NCBI GenBank assembly: GCA_023380675.1
Contig: JAMCRS010000399.1
Span: 1-24,998, forward strand
DNA from: Chloroflexota bacterium
GTDB lineage: Bacteria; Chloroflexota; Anaerolineae; UBA4142
Reading direction: 5' to 3'
DNA: 24,998 nucleotides
Shown one piece after another: positions 7,427-14,697 of the stretch (position 1 is its first letter; every line of letters starts with the position of its first letter). The notes under the pieces were generated by a model that was not told the DNA's origin, searched no databases, and worked only from the letters and a program-made list of their open reading frames with translations. Made by a program: the position numbers and the translations under genes.

Positions 7427-7454
7427 AAGACCGCGGACTCGAGTCCGCGGTCTT
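7427..7454. terminator. Perfect palindromic terminator between LysM and MFS genes
   Basis: A 28-base perfect palindrome, AAGACCGCGGACTC followed by its exact complement, lies between two convergent genes. On the minus strand it runs into TTTTGTTT, a good U-tract for the MFS gene. On the plus strand the tract is poor, but the hairpin may still serve the LysM gene. The 7318-7426 stretch before it holds nothing else I can name. Confidence 0.8.
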
Positions 7455-7479
7455 GCGTTCGCAAGACAGGTCCTTGGCT

Positions 7480-8808
7480 TCAAACCTCGTCGTGATTCGC
7501 GTCCCTGCCTTCCAATCCAGGGTCACGCGCGGATGCATTGCGCGATCCTAGAGTGTCAAAGGACTGGCGCTCGAGCGCTTCCCCGGCGCGAGAATCGTGC
7601 AGTCCGGGAGCGCCGGCGGCCCGCACCATTCGGGCGTCCCAAACTGACAAGCCGATCGCCGCCGCGAGCAGCGCAGCGGCTGCCTCGAACGGCGCGTAAA
7701 CGTTTACTCGCGCCCAAAGCAAGCCTCCAACAGACGGCCCCACCGCCAGACCAATCCCCTGTGCCGCCGCCACTGCTCCCAGGAACAGACCCCGTGCGCT
7801 CGACGGCACCCAATCCATCACCAACGCGTTCCATGCCGGCACGAGCAGAGCGTAACCGATGCCGGCCAGTGTTGCGCCGGCCGACACCGCAATTGGATCG
7901 ACGCTGAGGGGCGCACCGGCGAACGGGATTGCCATCAAGCCCAGGCCGGCGACGAGCGGGGTATAACGGCCGCGTCGGTCCGCCCAGTGTCCGGCCGGGA
8001 CGATGAGAGCGGCGGTGATAATTCCGGGGGGAATCAGCACGAGCGCAAAAACGTCGGGCGAAATGCGCAACACGTCTCTTCCAAAGAGCGAGACGAGCGG
8101 CAACATCATGCCGAGGGCGAGCGCCAAGAGCAGCCCGACGACCAAGAGCCGAACGAGGGTAGGATTCACCCGTCGCACGAGCGTGTTCCAGACTTGCGGC
8201 CCAGGCAGCGGGGTCCCATCGTCCTGACGGCTGCGCGGCGTGCGGACGAAAAAAAGGACGAGCGCAAGCGCGAGCACCACGATCGCGAGGCAGACGTTGA
8301 ACGCGCTCGCATACGAGACGCGGCTGAGTAAAAGGCCGCCGACGATCGGTCCGATAGCGATGCCTCCGAGCATGACCATGTTCACGACCCCGAGCACCAG
8401 CCCGTACCGTTCCCGTTCGTAGCTATCGGCCACGGCTGCATATATGGCGGGCCACACGCAGCCGGCTCCAATACCATTTAGTGCGTTGAGGGCAAGGAAC
8501 AGGGAGGGAGATTCGACCCGTGGCATGACGAGCAGCGGCGCGGCTGACAACAGTACGCCGGTCACGAGAAGTGGCTTGCGTCCCCAACGGTCCGCCCCGG
8601 TGCCTGCCGGAGTACGCGTCACGATATCGGCGACCAGAAAGGAGGATAGCGTCGCGCCGACCACATCCGCGCCTTCGTGCATGACACTGCTAAGATACAG
8701 CGGGAAGAGTGCGATCAATTCGATGCCGTGCGCGAGCTCCAGGAGGATGATGGTCGCGAGGAAGACGGCCAGCGTTTTGTGGGAGACGAACGGATTGCGC
8801 AGCTGCAT
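7480..8808 (-). CDS. Major facilitator superfamily transporter
   Basis: A 442-residue membrane protein with about 12 transmembrane segments in two halves, typical of the major facilitator superfamily. The loop after TM2 has the signature form GADRWGRKPLL near residues 71-81, and the second half repeats it as GHWADRRGRYTPL. The charged loop between halves is around 190-215 (RTPRSRQDDG). A hydrophilic tail of about 45 residues ends the protein. The sequence resembles drug/proton antiporters of the MdtG/YttB type, but substrate cannot be predicted. No clear Shine-Dalgarno precedes ATG 8808, so the start is less sure. It lies 84 bases downstream of the DinB-fold gene on the same strand and may be co-transcribed with it. 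It ends at a strong palindromic terminator. Confidence 0.87.
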   Translation of the reverse strand: MQLRNPFVSHKTLAVFLATIILLELAHGIELIALFPLYLSSVMHEGADVVGATLSSFLVADIVTRTPAGTGADRWGRKPLLVTGVLLSAAPLLVMPRVESPSLFLALNALNGIGAGCVWPAIYAAVADSYERERYGLVLGVVNMVMLGGIAIGPIVGGLLLSRVSYASAFNVCLAIVVLALALVLFFVRTPRSRQDDGTPLPGPQVWNTLVRRVNPTLVRLLVVGLLLALALGMMLPLVSLFGRDVLRISPDVFALVLIPPGIITAALIVPAGHWADRRGRYTPLVAGLGLMAIPFAGAPLSVDPIAVSAGATLAGIGYALLVPAWNALVMDWVPSSARGLFLGAVAAAQGIGLAVGPSVGGLLWARVNVYAPFEAAAALLAAAIGLSVWDARMVRAAGAPGLHDSRAGEALERQSFDTLGSRNASARDPGLEGRDANHDEV

Positions 8809-8892
8809 GACGAGTCGAAGGGCGGTGGCTTGGCAGAACGAGTGATTTGCGCGACAAATATCTTGTGCGGGGGGAACGTCGACGCCGGCTTC

Positions 8893-9402
8893 TCAGGGCC
8901 TTCGTTTTTCGATGTCGGCGCGATGGAACCGGTCGTGGATGACCAGGATGCGAAAGACCCCCCGCACCGATTGCCGGCCCCACATCGCGTGGTCGCCGGT
9001 TCTTTCGAGCTGCTCGTCGGTCAGCGTCTCGAGCCACCGTAGCGTTTCCACGCGTGTTCGTTCGAGCGTCGTCAGCACCTCGTCGAGCGGCTTGACGCGC
9101 CAGCGATCCGTCATCCACGCGTTGAACTTGTCTAGATCGAACTCGCCGGGAAAGTCCGGATAGACCCGGGCGAACTCGCGCAACTGCACGGGCGAATCGT
9201 TGACGAGCATGAGTTTGGCGAACGCGACGTTCACCTCTTCCGCCATAGCGACGTGAGACAAGACATCTTTGATCGACCAGCCACCGCCTTCAAACGGTCG
9301 CAACAGCACGTTGGCTGGCAAACCGGCGAACGACTCGAGGAGCTTGGCGCGCTCGGCGGTGAGCTTTTGTGCGATCGCGGCGGGACGGTCGGGCGGCGGC
9401 AT
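8893..9402 (-). CDS. DinB-fold (DfsB/DUF664-like) protein
   Basis: A 169-residue four-helix protein of the DinB/YfiT-like superfamily, a metal-dependent fold used by thiol transferases. Typical pieces are GGGWSIKDVLSHVAMAEE near the start, with the first metal-ligand His, and VRGVFRILVIHDRFHRADIE near the end, with the HDRFH cluster. The protein is not the DNA polymerase also called DinB. Function is unknown; related proteins use bacillithiol, mycothiol or similar thiols, or damage-induced chemistry. The frame is open to 9549, but ATG 9402 has an AAGGGGA site upstream and the domain starts soon after. The extension would overlap the tlpA promoter. It is divergent from tlpA and upstream of the MFS gene. 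Confidence 0.82.
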   Translation of the reverse strand: MPPPDRPAAIAQKLTAERAKLLESFAGLPANVLLRPFEGGGWSIKDVLSHVAMAEEVNVAFAKLMLVNDSPVQLREFARVYPDFPGEFDLDKFNAWMTDRWRVKPLDEVLTTLERTRVETLRWLETLTDEQLERTGDHAMWGRQSVRGVFRILVIHDRFHRADIEKRRP

Positions 9403-9460
9403 CGGTTCCCCTTCCAGGGCGCATGGACAGAATGACGCCATTATACAGATTCCGACCTCG

Positions 9461-9489
9461 TTGCGCAAGGCAGAGATTGAGAGTATAAT
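9461..9489 (+). promoter_or_regulatory. Promoter of tlpA operon, probably leaderless
   Basis: TTGCGC (9461-9466), a 17-base spacer and TATAAT (9484-9489). The expected start, about seven bases past the -10, falls at 9496-9497, on the GTG start codon at 9497. There is no room for a ribosome-binding site. Confidence 0.75.
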
Positions 9490-9496
9490 TTTCTCG

Positions 9497-10027
9497 GTGA
9501 AGCGCTGGCGTTGGTACGTATTGATGGTTTTCGTCGCCGTGGCCGGCACAGGATGGATCTACTTGACGCGCGTGCCGGACGCGTCCGAAGTGGCGGCGCG
9601 CGTGGCCGCACACGTGAACTTTCGCGCGCCGGAGCTTTCGCTTGATACCCTCGACGGCCGCCGCGCCTCGTTGTCCGACCTGAAGGGACAGATCGTTTTG
9701 ATCAATTTCTGGGCGACCTGGTGCCCGCCCTGTCGCAGCGAGATGCCGGCGATCCAGGCTGTTTACCAATCGCATCACGGCGACTTGGCCGTGCTGGCCG
9801 TGAATGAAGCGGAAGACCCGGAGATCGTCAAGGGCTTTGTCGGCTCGTTCGCGTTTGGTTTTCCCATCCTCCTGGACCGTGATGGATCTGCCGGGCGGCA
9901 GTTTCAGGTCAAGGCGCTTCCGACCTCGTTCTTTGTCGATCGCACGGGCGTGATCCGCGCCGCGAACGTCGGGCAAATGGACCAGGCGTTTATCGAAGCC
10001 CAGATCGCGGCACTGGCCGCCCGCTGA
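9497..10027 (+). CDS. TlpA/ResA-like membrane-anchored thiol-disulfide oxidoreductase
   Basis: A 176-residue thioredoxin-fold protein. An N-terminal membrane anchor (about residues 5-22) is followed by a TlpA-like domain with active site WCPPC at 75-79 (context NFWATWCPPCRSEMP) and the cis-proline loop LPTSFFVD around 141-148. Such proteins reduce or exchange disulfides outside the membrane, for example during cytochrome c maturation. The frame extends to 9269, antisense to the DinB-fold gene. I prefer GTG 9497 because the promoter ends just before it and it gives a sensible anchor. ATG 9524 is an alternative. It overlaps the next gene by one base (TGATG), so the two are translationally coupled. 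Coupling with an Lgt-like protein suggests joint work at the outer face of the membrane. Confidence 0.88.
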   Translation: MKRWRWYVLMVFVAVAGTGWIYLTRVPDASEVAARVAAHVNFRAPELSLDTLDGRRASLSDLKGQIVLINFWATWCPPCRSEMPAIQAVYQSHHGDLAVLAVNEAEDPEIVKGFVGSFAFGFPILLDRDGSAGRQFQVKALPTSFFVDRTGVIRAANVGQMDQAFIEAQIAALAAR

Positions 10028-10779
10028 TGCTGCCGTTCATCCAGATCGGCCCCGCGGCGGTTCAATCGGCAATCGTTGCGCTGGTCGCCGGGCTCGTGCT
10101 CGGCGGGGCGGTGGCCGAACGCGAGTGCAAGCGGTGCGGCCTGGGCGACGCCGTTTGGAATGTCATTGCCGTCGGCGTGGCCGCCGCGCTCATCACCGCA
10201 CGTTTCTTTTACATCGTACAGAACCCCGCCGCGTACGCGAGTGATTGGCGCTCTGCGTTCGCACTGACGCCGGGGGCGCTGTCGATGGAGCACGGACTCG
10301 TATTTGGCGGAATCGCCGCGTCCGGCTACCTACAGCATCGCGGCATCCCTCTCGCTCGCTTCGCGGATGCCGCGGTGCCGGGCCTGTTGGTGACCGTCGC
10401 GTGCGTCGCCGCCGGTCAGTTCCTGAGCGGCGACGCGTATGGCGAGGTTACGGACGTGGCGTGGGCGATTCCGCTCTGGGGTGAGCTGCGCCATCCGGTT
10501 CAGCTTTACGATGCATCGGCGGCGCTGGCCGGGCTGGGCGTGCTCTGGCTCGCGTCGCGATGGCACCTGGCCCCTGGCGCGGCGGCGCTCACGGCCCTCG
10601 CGTGGTACAGTGGAGCCCGCGTGGTGATCGATGCGTATCGCGGTGATCCGGCATTGCTGTTGGGCGAGTATCGCGCCAGCCAGGTCGTTGCGCTGATCGT
10701 TCTTCTGGCCGCGCTGTGGGGATTGTCGCGGCTGCAAGCTAGGAGGACCGGAAATGAGGGACTTGATTTCGACCATTGA
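10027..10779 (+). CDS. Lgt-like (prolipoprotein diacylglyceryl transferase family) membrane protein
   Basis: A 250-residue polytopic membrane protein with about seven transmembrane segments, similar to Lgt, which adds diacylglycerol to prolipoprotein cysteines. Family landmarks are recognisable: HGLVFGGI (matching the HGGLIG motif with its essential His), AAGQFLSGDAYG (matching RIGNFINGELWG), HPVQLYDA, and ARVVIDAYRGD followed by a SQ-containing helix near the end. In the second motif, the position of the catalytic Arg (Arg143 in E. coli numbering) is Ala by my alignment, and Glu is Asp. This makes it a divergent and perhaps non-canonical member. It overlaps tlpA by one base and the XdhC-N gene by 26. 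The pairing with a TlpA-like protein suggests a specialised membrane-surface role. I leave the symbol blank for that reason. Confidence 0.75.
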   Translation: MLPFIQIGPAAVQSAIVALVAGLVLGGAVAERECKRCGLGDAVWNVIAVGVAAALITARFFYIVQNPAAYASDWRSAFALTPGALSMEHGLVFGGIAASGYLQHRGIPLARFADAAVPGLLVTVACVAAGQFLSGDAYGEVTDVAWAIPLWGELRHPVQLYDASAALAGLGVLWLASRWHLAPGAAALTALAWYSGARVVIDAYRGDPALLLGEYRASQVVALIVLLAALWGLSRLQARRTGNEGLDFDH

Positions 10780-11065
10780 CGCGTGGCACACGCGCGGCGA
10801 CGGCGTTGCGCTGGCGACCGTGGTCAAGACCGGCGGTTCGACTCCCCGGCCGATCGGCGCCAAGATGATCGTCAATTCGCGCGGCGAATTCGCCGGCTCG
10901 GTCAGCGGCGGATGCGTCGAAGGGGCTGTCATCGAAGAGGCGCGCGGCGTGCTCAAGACCGGGCGACCCAGACTCTTGAAATACGGGATCGCGGACGAGA
11001 CGGCCTGGGACGTCGGCCTTTCTTGCGGCGGGATGATTCAAGTATTCGTCGAAAAGATCGAATGA
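10754..11065 (+). CDS. XdhC/CoxI N-terminal domain protein
   Basis: A 103-residue protein that is essentially the XdhC/CoxI N-terminal domain: ALATVVKTGGSTPRPIGAKM, GSVSGGCVEGAVIEEA and the end DVGLSCGGMIQVFVE. XdhC-family proteins mature molybdenum hydroxylases by handling the sulfurated molybdenum cofactor. CoxI is the equivalent in carbon monoxide dehydrogenase clusters. Here the domain is a free-standing short protein, and the Rossmann partner domain is in the next gene. AGGAGG lies seven bases before the ATG, inside the end of the Lgt-like gene. No molybdenum hydroxylase structural gene is in the window. Confidence 0.88.
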   Translation: MRDLISTIDAWHTRGDGVALATVVKTGGSTPRPIGAKMIVNSRGEFAGSVSGGCVEGAVIEEARGVLKTGRPRLLKYGIADETAWDVGLSCGGMIQVFVEKIE

Positions 11066-11105
11066 ACGCGACGCTCGAACTCGGGGCTGACCTGACGGCG
11101 GATGG

Positions 11106-11888
11106 GTGGCGCGATCCGTGTTGAATGTGTACGAGGAGCTCAAGCGCAATCTGGGCGACGAGACGCTTTGCGCGGTCGCGACGGTAGTCGGCGGCAACGC
11201 CGACGTCGGCGCCAAGATGTTGGTGTACCCCGACGGTCGCACCGTGGGTGACCTCGGCGGCGCGGAGTTGGGCGCTCTGGTCGCTCGCGAAGCGCAGCGG
11301 TTGATGTCGCTCGAGCGATCGGAGAGCATTGCTTACGGCGGCGTCGACGTATTCGTCGACGTCTTCGCCCCCAAGCCGAAATTGGTCATCTTTGGCGGCG
11401 TGCACACGGCGATCCCGCTCACGCAGTTTGCGCAGACGCTTGGATTTCACGTGACGGTCGTGGACGGCCGCGGGCGGTTTGCGACGCGCGAGCGTTTTCC
11501 CTCTGCGGATGCCATCATCGTCGCATGGCCGGACGAGGCGATCGCACAGATGAAGATCGACTCGTCGACCTACGTCGCCATCCTCACGCACGACCCCAAG
11601 TTCGACATCCCGGCGCTACAAGCCCTCTCGACGATGCAACCGCGTTACATCGGATCGATGGGCTCGCGCGAGACTCGCCGTCAGCATTTTGCAGAGTTGC
11701 GAGCGGCTGGGGTCTCGGACGAATTCCTGGCGCGCGTGCACGGGCCGATTGGATTGGACCTGGGCGCGCATACGCCGGAGGAAATGGCGCTCTCGATCCT
11801 GGGGGAGATCATCGCGGCGCGCTACGGCCGAAGCGGCGGCTTCCTCTCGGCGGTGGTTACAGCCCCAGTGCCGCCGCACTCCCGTTGA
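11106..11888 (+). CDS. XdhC family protein with C-terminal Rossmann domain
   Basis: A 260-residue XdhC-family protein. The first 95 residues look like a degenerate XdhC/CoxI N-terminal domain: VATVVGGNADVGAKMLV is present, but the GSTPR and SGGCVE motifs are not. Residues from about 98 form the XdhC C-terminal Rossmann domain (KLVIFGGVHTAIPL, ILTHDPKFDIPALQAL, YIGSMGSRETRRQH, GLDLGAHTPEEMALSI). It probably pairs with the preceding 103-residue protein to rebuild a full XdhC function in molybdenum-cofactor loading. The start is uncertain: GTG 11106 is used, with GTG 11118 and 11127 as options and no strong ribosome site. Its 3' end overlaps the convergent HD gene by 32 bases. Confidence 0.85.
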   Translation: MARSVLNVYEELKRNLGDETLCAVATVVGGNADVGAKMLVYPDGRTVGDLGGAELGALVAREAQRLMSLERSESIAYGGVDVFVDVFAPKPKLVIFGGVHTAIPLTQFAQTLGFHVTVVDGRGRFATRERFPSADAIIVAWPDEAIAQMKIDSSTYVAILTHDPKFDIPALQALSTMQPRYIGSMGSRETRRQHFAELRAAGVSDEFLARVHGPIGLDLGAHTPEEMALSILGEIIAARYGRSGGFLSAVVTAPVPPHSR

Positions 11889-12411
11889 GCGCCTCGATCA
11901 CATTCTGAATGTGCTCGTCGAGCGGGACACCGAGCTCCTCTGCTCCCCTGGCGATCTGTTCTCGATGGATGCCGCGCGCGAACGCTTTATCCTTCCACTT
12001 TTTCTTGACCGCCGCAACATCCACGTCGGCGATCTTTTTCGTAGGCCGCACGAGCGCGACCGCGATCACGAGCCCCGTCAGTTCGTCCACTGCGTAGAGC
12101 GTCTTTTCGATCAGCTCCGTGCGCGGCAAATTGAGATGATCGCCGTGCGCCATGACGGCGCGGACTAGGTTCTCGGGCCAACCTTGCTCGCGCAGGATCT
12201 CGCCGTCTTTCTGCGGGTGCAGGTCGGGGAACTTTTCGTACGCAAAGTCGTGGATGAGACCGACGTTCCCCCACAAGTTTTCGTCTTGCCCGTAGCGGCG
12301 CGCATACCACTTCATCGCGGCCTCGACCGCGAGGTGATGTTTGCGCAAATAGTCCGCCTCGGTATACTGGCATAACAACTGCCAGACTTGCTCCCGATTG
12401 AGTGGATCCAT
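11857..12411 (-). CDS. HD-domain hydrolase
   Basis: A 184-residue HD-superfamily protein with metal-binding pieces in the usual order: His around residue 26 (LRKHHLAVEAAM), His-Asp at 54-55 (GLIHDFAYEKFPD) and AHGDH near 99-103. HD proteins hydrolyse phosphoester bonds of nucleotides; the natural substrate here is unknown. The frame is open to 12834 but that part is antisense to the pentapeptide-repeat gene. I set the start at ATG 12411 from the domain start and the promoter 29 bases upstream of it. It is divergent from the pentapeptide-repeat gene and convergent with xdhC, whose 3' end it overlaps by 32 bases. Confidence 0.85.
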   Translation of the reverse strand: MDPLNREQVWQLLCQYTEADYLRKHHLAVEAAMKWYARRYGQDENLWGNVGLIHDFAYEKFPDLHPQKDGEILREQGWPENLVRAVMAHGDHLNLPRTELIEKTLYAVDELTGLVIAVALVRPTKKIADVDVAAVKKKWKDKAFARGIHREQIARGAEELGVPLDEHIQNVIEALNGSAAALGL

Positions 12412-12439
12412 CGTCCTGCTCCGCAGAAGGGTTGACTGC

Positions 12440-12468
12440 ATTATCGCGTAGTCCGTCACGCGCGTCAA
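12440..12468 (-). promoter_or_regulatory. Promoter of the HD hydrolase gene
   Basis: On the minus strand TTGACG (12468-12463), 17 bases, then GATAAT (12445-12440). The predicted start is near 12433, a leader of about 22 bases. It is back to back with the pentapeptide-gene promoter. Confidence 0.7.
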
Positions 12469-12489
12469 TGTGCGTTCCCCGCGCGCGGA

Positions 12490-12518
12490 TTGACACGCGC
12501 GCCCGGCGATGCTAGAAT
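12490..12518 (+). promoter_or_regulatory. Promoter of the pentapeptide-repeat gene, probably leaderless
   Basis: TTGACA (12490-12495), 17 bases, then TAGAAT (12513-12518). The expected start is 12525-12526, coinciding with the ATG at 12526. Confidence 0.75.
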
Positions 12519-12525
12519 GGCTGCG

Positions 12526-13029
12526 ATGAACGCCGAGGAACTGCTCAAGCGCTACGCCGCGGGTGAACGCGAATTTTCGAATGCCGATCTGCACGGGGTC
12601 GACCTGCGGGAGGCTATGCTGCGGGGAGTCTCGCTGCGCGGCGCCAACCTGGAAAAAGCCAATCTCGGCTGGGCGAACCTTGAAGAGTCCGACCTCTCCG
12701 GCGCCAGGCTCAAACAGGCCAAGGTTAACGCGACCCATTTGCGCGCCGCAAATCTCAGCGGCGCCGATTTCACCGATGCCAACATGAAGAGTGCGGGGAT
12801 GAAGGACGCGAATTTGAGCGGCGCCGTCCTTCATGGAGCAGTTCTGGTCGGCGCCAAATTCCAGGGATCGAACCTACGCGGGGCGAACCTCTCCAAGAGC
12901 CATCTCGACGGCGCCGACTTTACCGGCGCCGACACCGCCGAGATCGATATCACGTACGCTGAATTGACGAACGTCGTGGGATTGGTCATCCCCGAAGAGA
13001 AGAAATCGTGGAAGGCGGTGGATCGATAG
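12526..13029 (+). CDS. Pentapeptide-repeat protein
   Basis: A 167-residue protein made almost entirely of A(D/N)LXX pentapeptide repeats from about residue 18 to 145 (examples: NADLHGVDL, GANLEKANL, AANLSGADF, GANLSKSHL). It is expected to fold as a right-handed beta-helix. Some members mimic DNA and protect gyrase; most have no known role. A short charged helix opens the protein and a 20-residue tail with EEKKSWK ends it. The frame opens at 12490, but the promoter -10 box would then be inside the gene, so ATG 12526 is the likely start, on a leaderless mRNA. It is convergent with rdgB, 8 bases apart, with no clear terminator between. Confidence 0.9.
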   Translation: MNAEELLKRYAAGEREFSNADLHGVDLREAMLRGVSLRGANLEKANLGWANLEESDLSGARLKQAKVNATHLRAANLSGADFTDANMKSAGMKDANLSGAVLHGAVLVGAKFQGSNLRGANLSKSHLDGADFTGADTAEIDITYAELTNVVGLVIPEEKKSWKAVDR

Positions 13030-13037
13030 CGAGTCCG

Positions 13038-13667
<630 letters not shown>

Positions 13668-13700
13668 CCTTCATCTCCGTTGTCTGGATTTCCGCGGTTG

Positions 13701-14039
13701 CTAGACGCTGATCACTTTGGAAGCCGTAGACATGGCCGCCACGATGTCTCCCATCCCTCCGACGACTCCAATCCGTACCTTTTCTCGCAGCCCAAAGAAT
13801 TCGAGACACGTCTGGCAGATGACCAACGTCGCCCCCTTGTCTGCCAGAGCGCGCAGCGGCTCAAGAACCGGTGATCCTTCGCACGCCAATTTGACTCCCT
13901 CGCCGTAGAATGCTAGGAGACCGGGTGCTGTGTCTTTCCCGATCAGAGTGAGGAAGACGCCGGCCAGCTTTTGTTGTAGCTCCGTCGGCGCGTCCCCCAT
14001 GCCGTACCGTGTAAAGAGAATGCAAGTTTCCCGGTTCAC
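13701..14039 (-). CDS. DsrE/YedF-like small sulfur-relay fold protein
   Basis: A 112-residue protein resembling the DsrE-like C-terminal domain of YedF, a sulfurtransferase-like protein linked to selenium metabolism. It shares the order ILFTRYGMGDAPTELQQKL, FYGEGVKLACEGSPVLEPL, GATLVICQTCLEFFGL and VVGGMGDIVAAM. Cys 53 and the CQTC pair near 75-78 are candidates for persulfide chemistry. The TusA-like domain that YedF usually carries in front is absent. GTG 14039 is preceded by GAGGAG nine bases away. It is upstream of rdgB and divergent from DUF4446. Confidence 0.75.
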   Translation of the reverse strand: MNRETCILFTRYGMGDAPTELQQKLAGVFLTLIGKDTAPGLLAFYGEGVKLACEGSPVLEPLRALADKGATLVICQTCLEFFGLREKVRIGVVGGMGDIVAAMSTASKVISV

Positions 14040-14104
14040 GTGATTGGACTCCTCTCGATCTGTATTGGGATGGATCGGCGTTCGGCGGTGCGGGATCGCG
14101 AGCC

Positions 14105-14133
14105 TTGACGTTCGCCTCTAATCGAATTACAAT
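14105..14133 (+). promoter_or_regulatory. Promoter of the DUF4446 gene
   Basis: TTGACG (14105-14110), 17 bases, then TACAAT (14128-14133). The predicted start is near 14140, about 30 bases before the GTG. No clear Shine-Dalgarno is seen in that leader. Confidence 0.7.
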
Positions 14134-14169
14134 GGCAGACGCCCGATCGACGGCTCGAAATCTGAACTC

Positions 14170-14658
14170 GTGTCTGGGGGCTCGGTGGAGATCATCGTTC
14201 TGGCTATTGTCGTACTCCTATTGATTTTCGTCGTGGGCTGGGTTGCCTTTGTCGAGTACCGTTATCAGAAACTCGCCGGCTCGTTTCGTCTCTTGATGAC
14301 GGGGCGGGGGGGAGCAGACCTCGAGGCCACCCTGATCGATTTTGTCTCGCGCATGGACCGGATCGAGAAAATGACGCAGGAGGCCGTCCAACGGATGGAC
14401 CGGATCGAAGTCAAGAGCCCCTACCTGCTTCAACACCTCGGGGTCGTCCGGTTCAATCCCTTCCAGGACAAGGGAGGTGACCAGAGCTTCGTCGTCGCGA
14501 TACTGGACGATCATGCCGATGGCACGGTGCTAACGAGCATCGCTTCAAGGGTGGATACGCGTATCTATGCCAAGCCGGTTGTCGGCGGCCAGTCCACGTA
14601 CAATCTTACCGGGGAAGAAAAAGAGGCGATCGCACGCGCGATGAAGCCGCGCGCCTGA
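14170..14658 (+). CDS. DUF4446 family membrane-anchored protein
   Basis: A 162-residue protein with one N-terminal transmembrane helix (about residues 7-27), a helical stretch with repeated MDRIE (about 60-78), and a conserved C-terminal domain. The motifs LLQHLGVVRFNPFQDKGGDQSF and RVDTRIYAKPVVGGQSTYNL (given in part) match the DUF4446 family found in Firmicutes and Chloroflexota. Function is unknown. The start is GTG 14170, downstream of a good promoter. It is convergent with the cellulose-synthase-like gene, 39 bases apart. Confidence 0.85.
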   Translation: MSGGSVEIIVLAIVVLLLIFVVGWVAFVEYRYQKLAGSFRLLMTGRGGADLEATLIDFVSRMDRIEKMTQEAVQRMDRIEVKSPYLLQHLGVVRFNPFQDKGGDQSFVVAILDDHADGTVLTSIASRVDTRIYAKPVVGGQSTYNLTGEEKEAIARAMKPRA

Positions 14659-14697
14659 CTCGCCCCGCAAGCGCCTCGCGCTCGATCCCTGCGTCCT

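Noticed and set aside
11062..11124. 20-codon frame (MNATLELGADL...) between the two XdhC genes
   Set aside because: It is very short with no family match; possibly a coupling frame but not supportable as a gene.
12412..12834. Long extension of the HD hydrolase frame
   Set aside because: It is the exact antisense of pentapeptide repeats, which gives a false repeat-like protein; the promoter and HD domain support ATG 12411.
14132..14194. ATG at 14132 as the start of DUF4446
   Set aside because: It is in a different frame from the DUF4446 protein and overlaps the -10 box.
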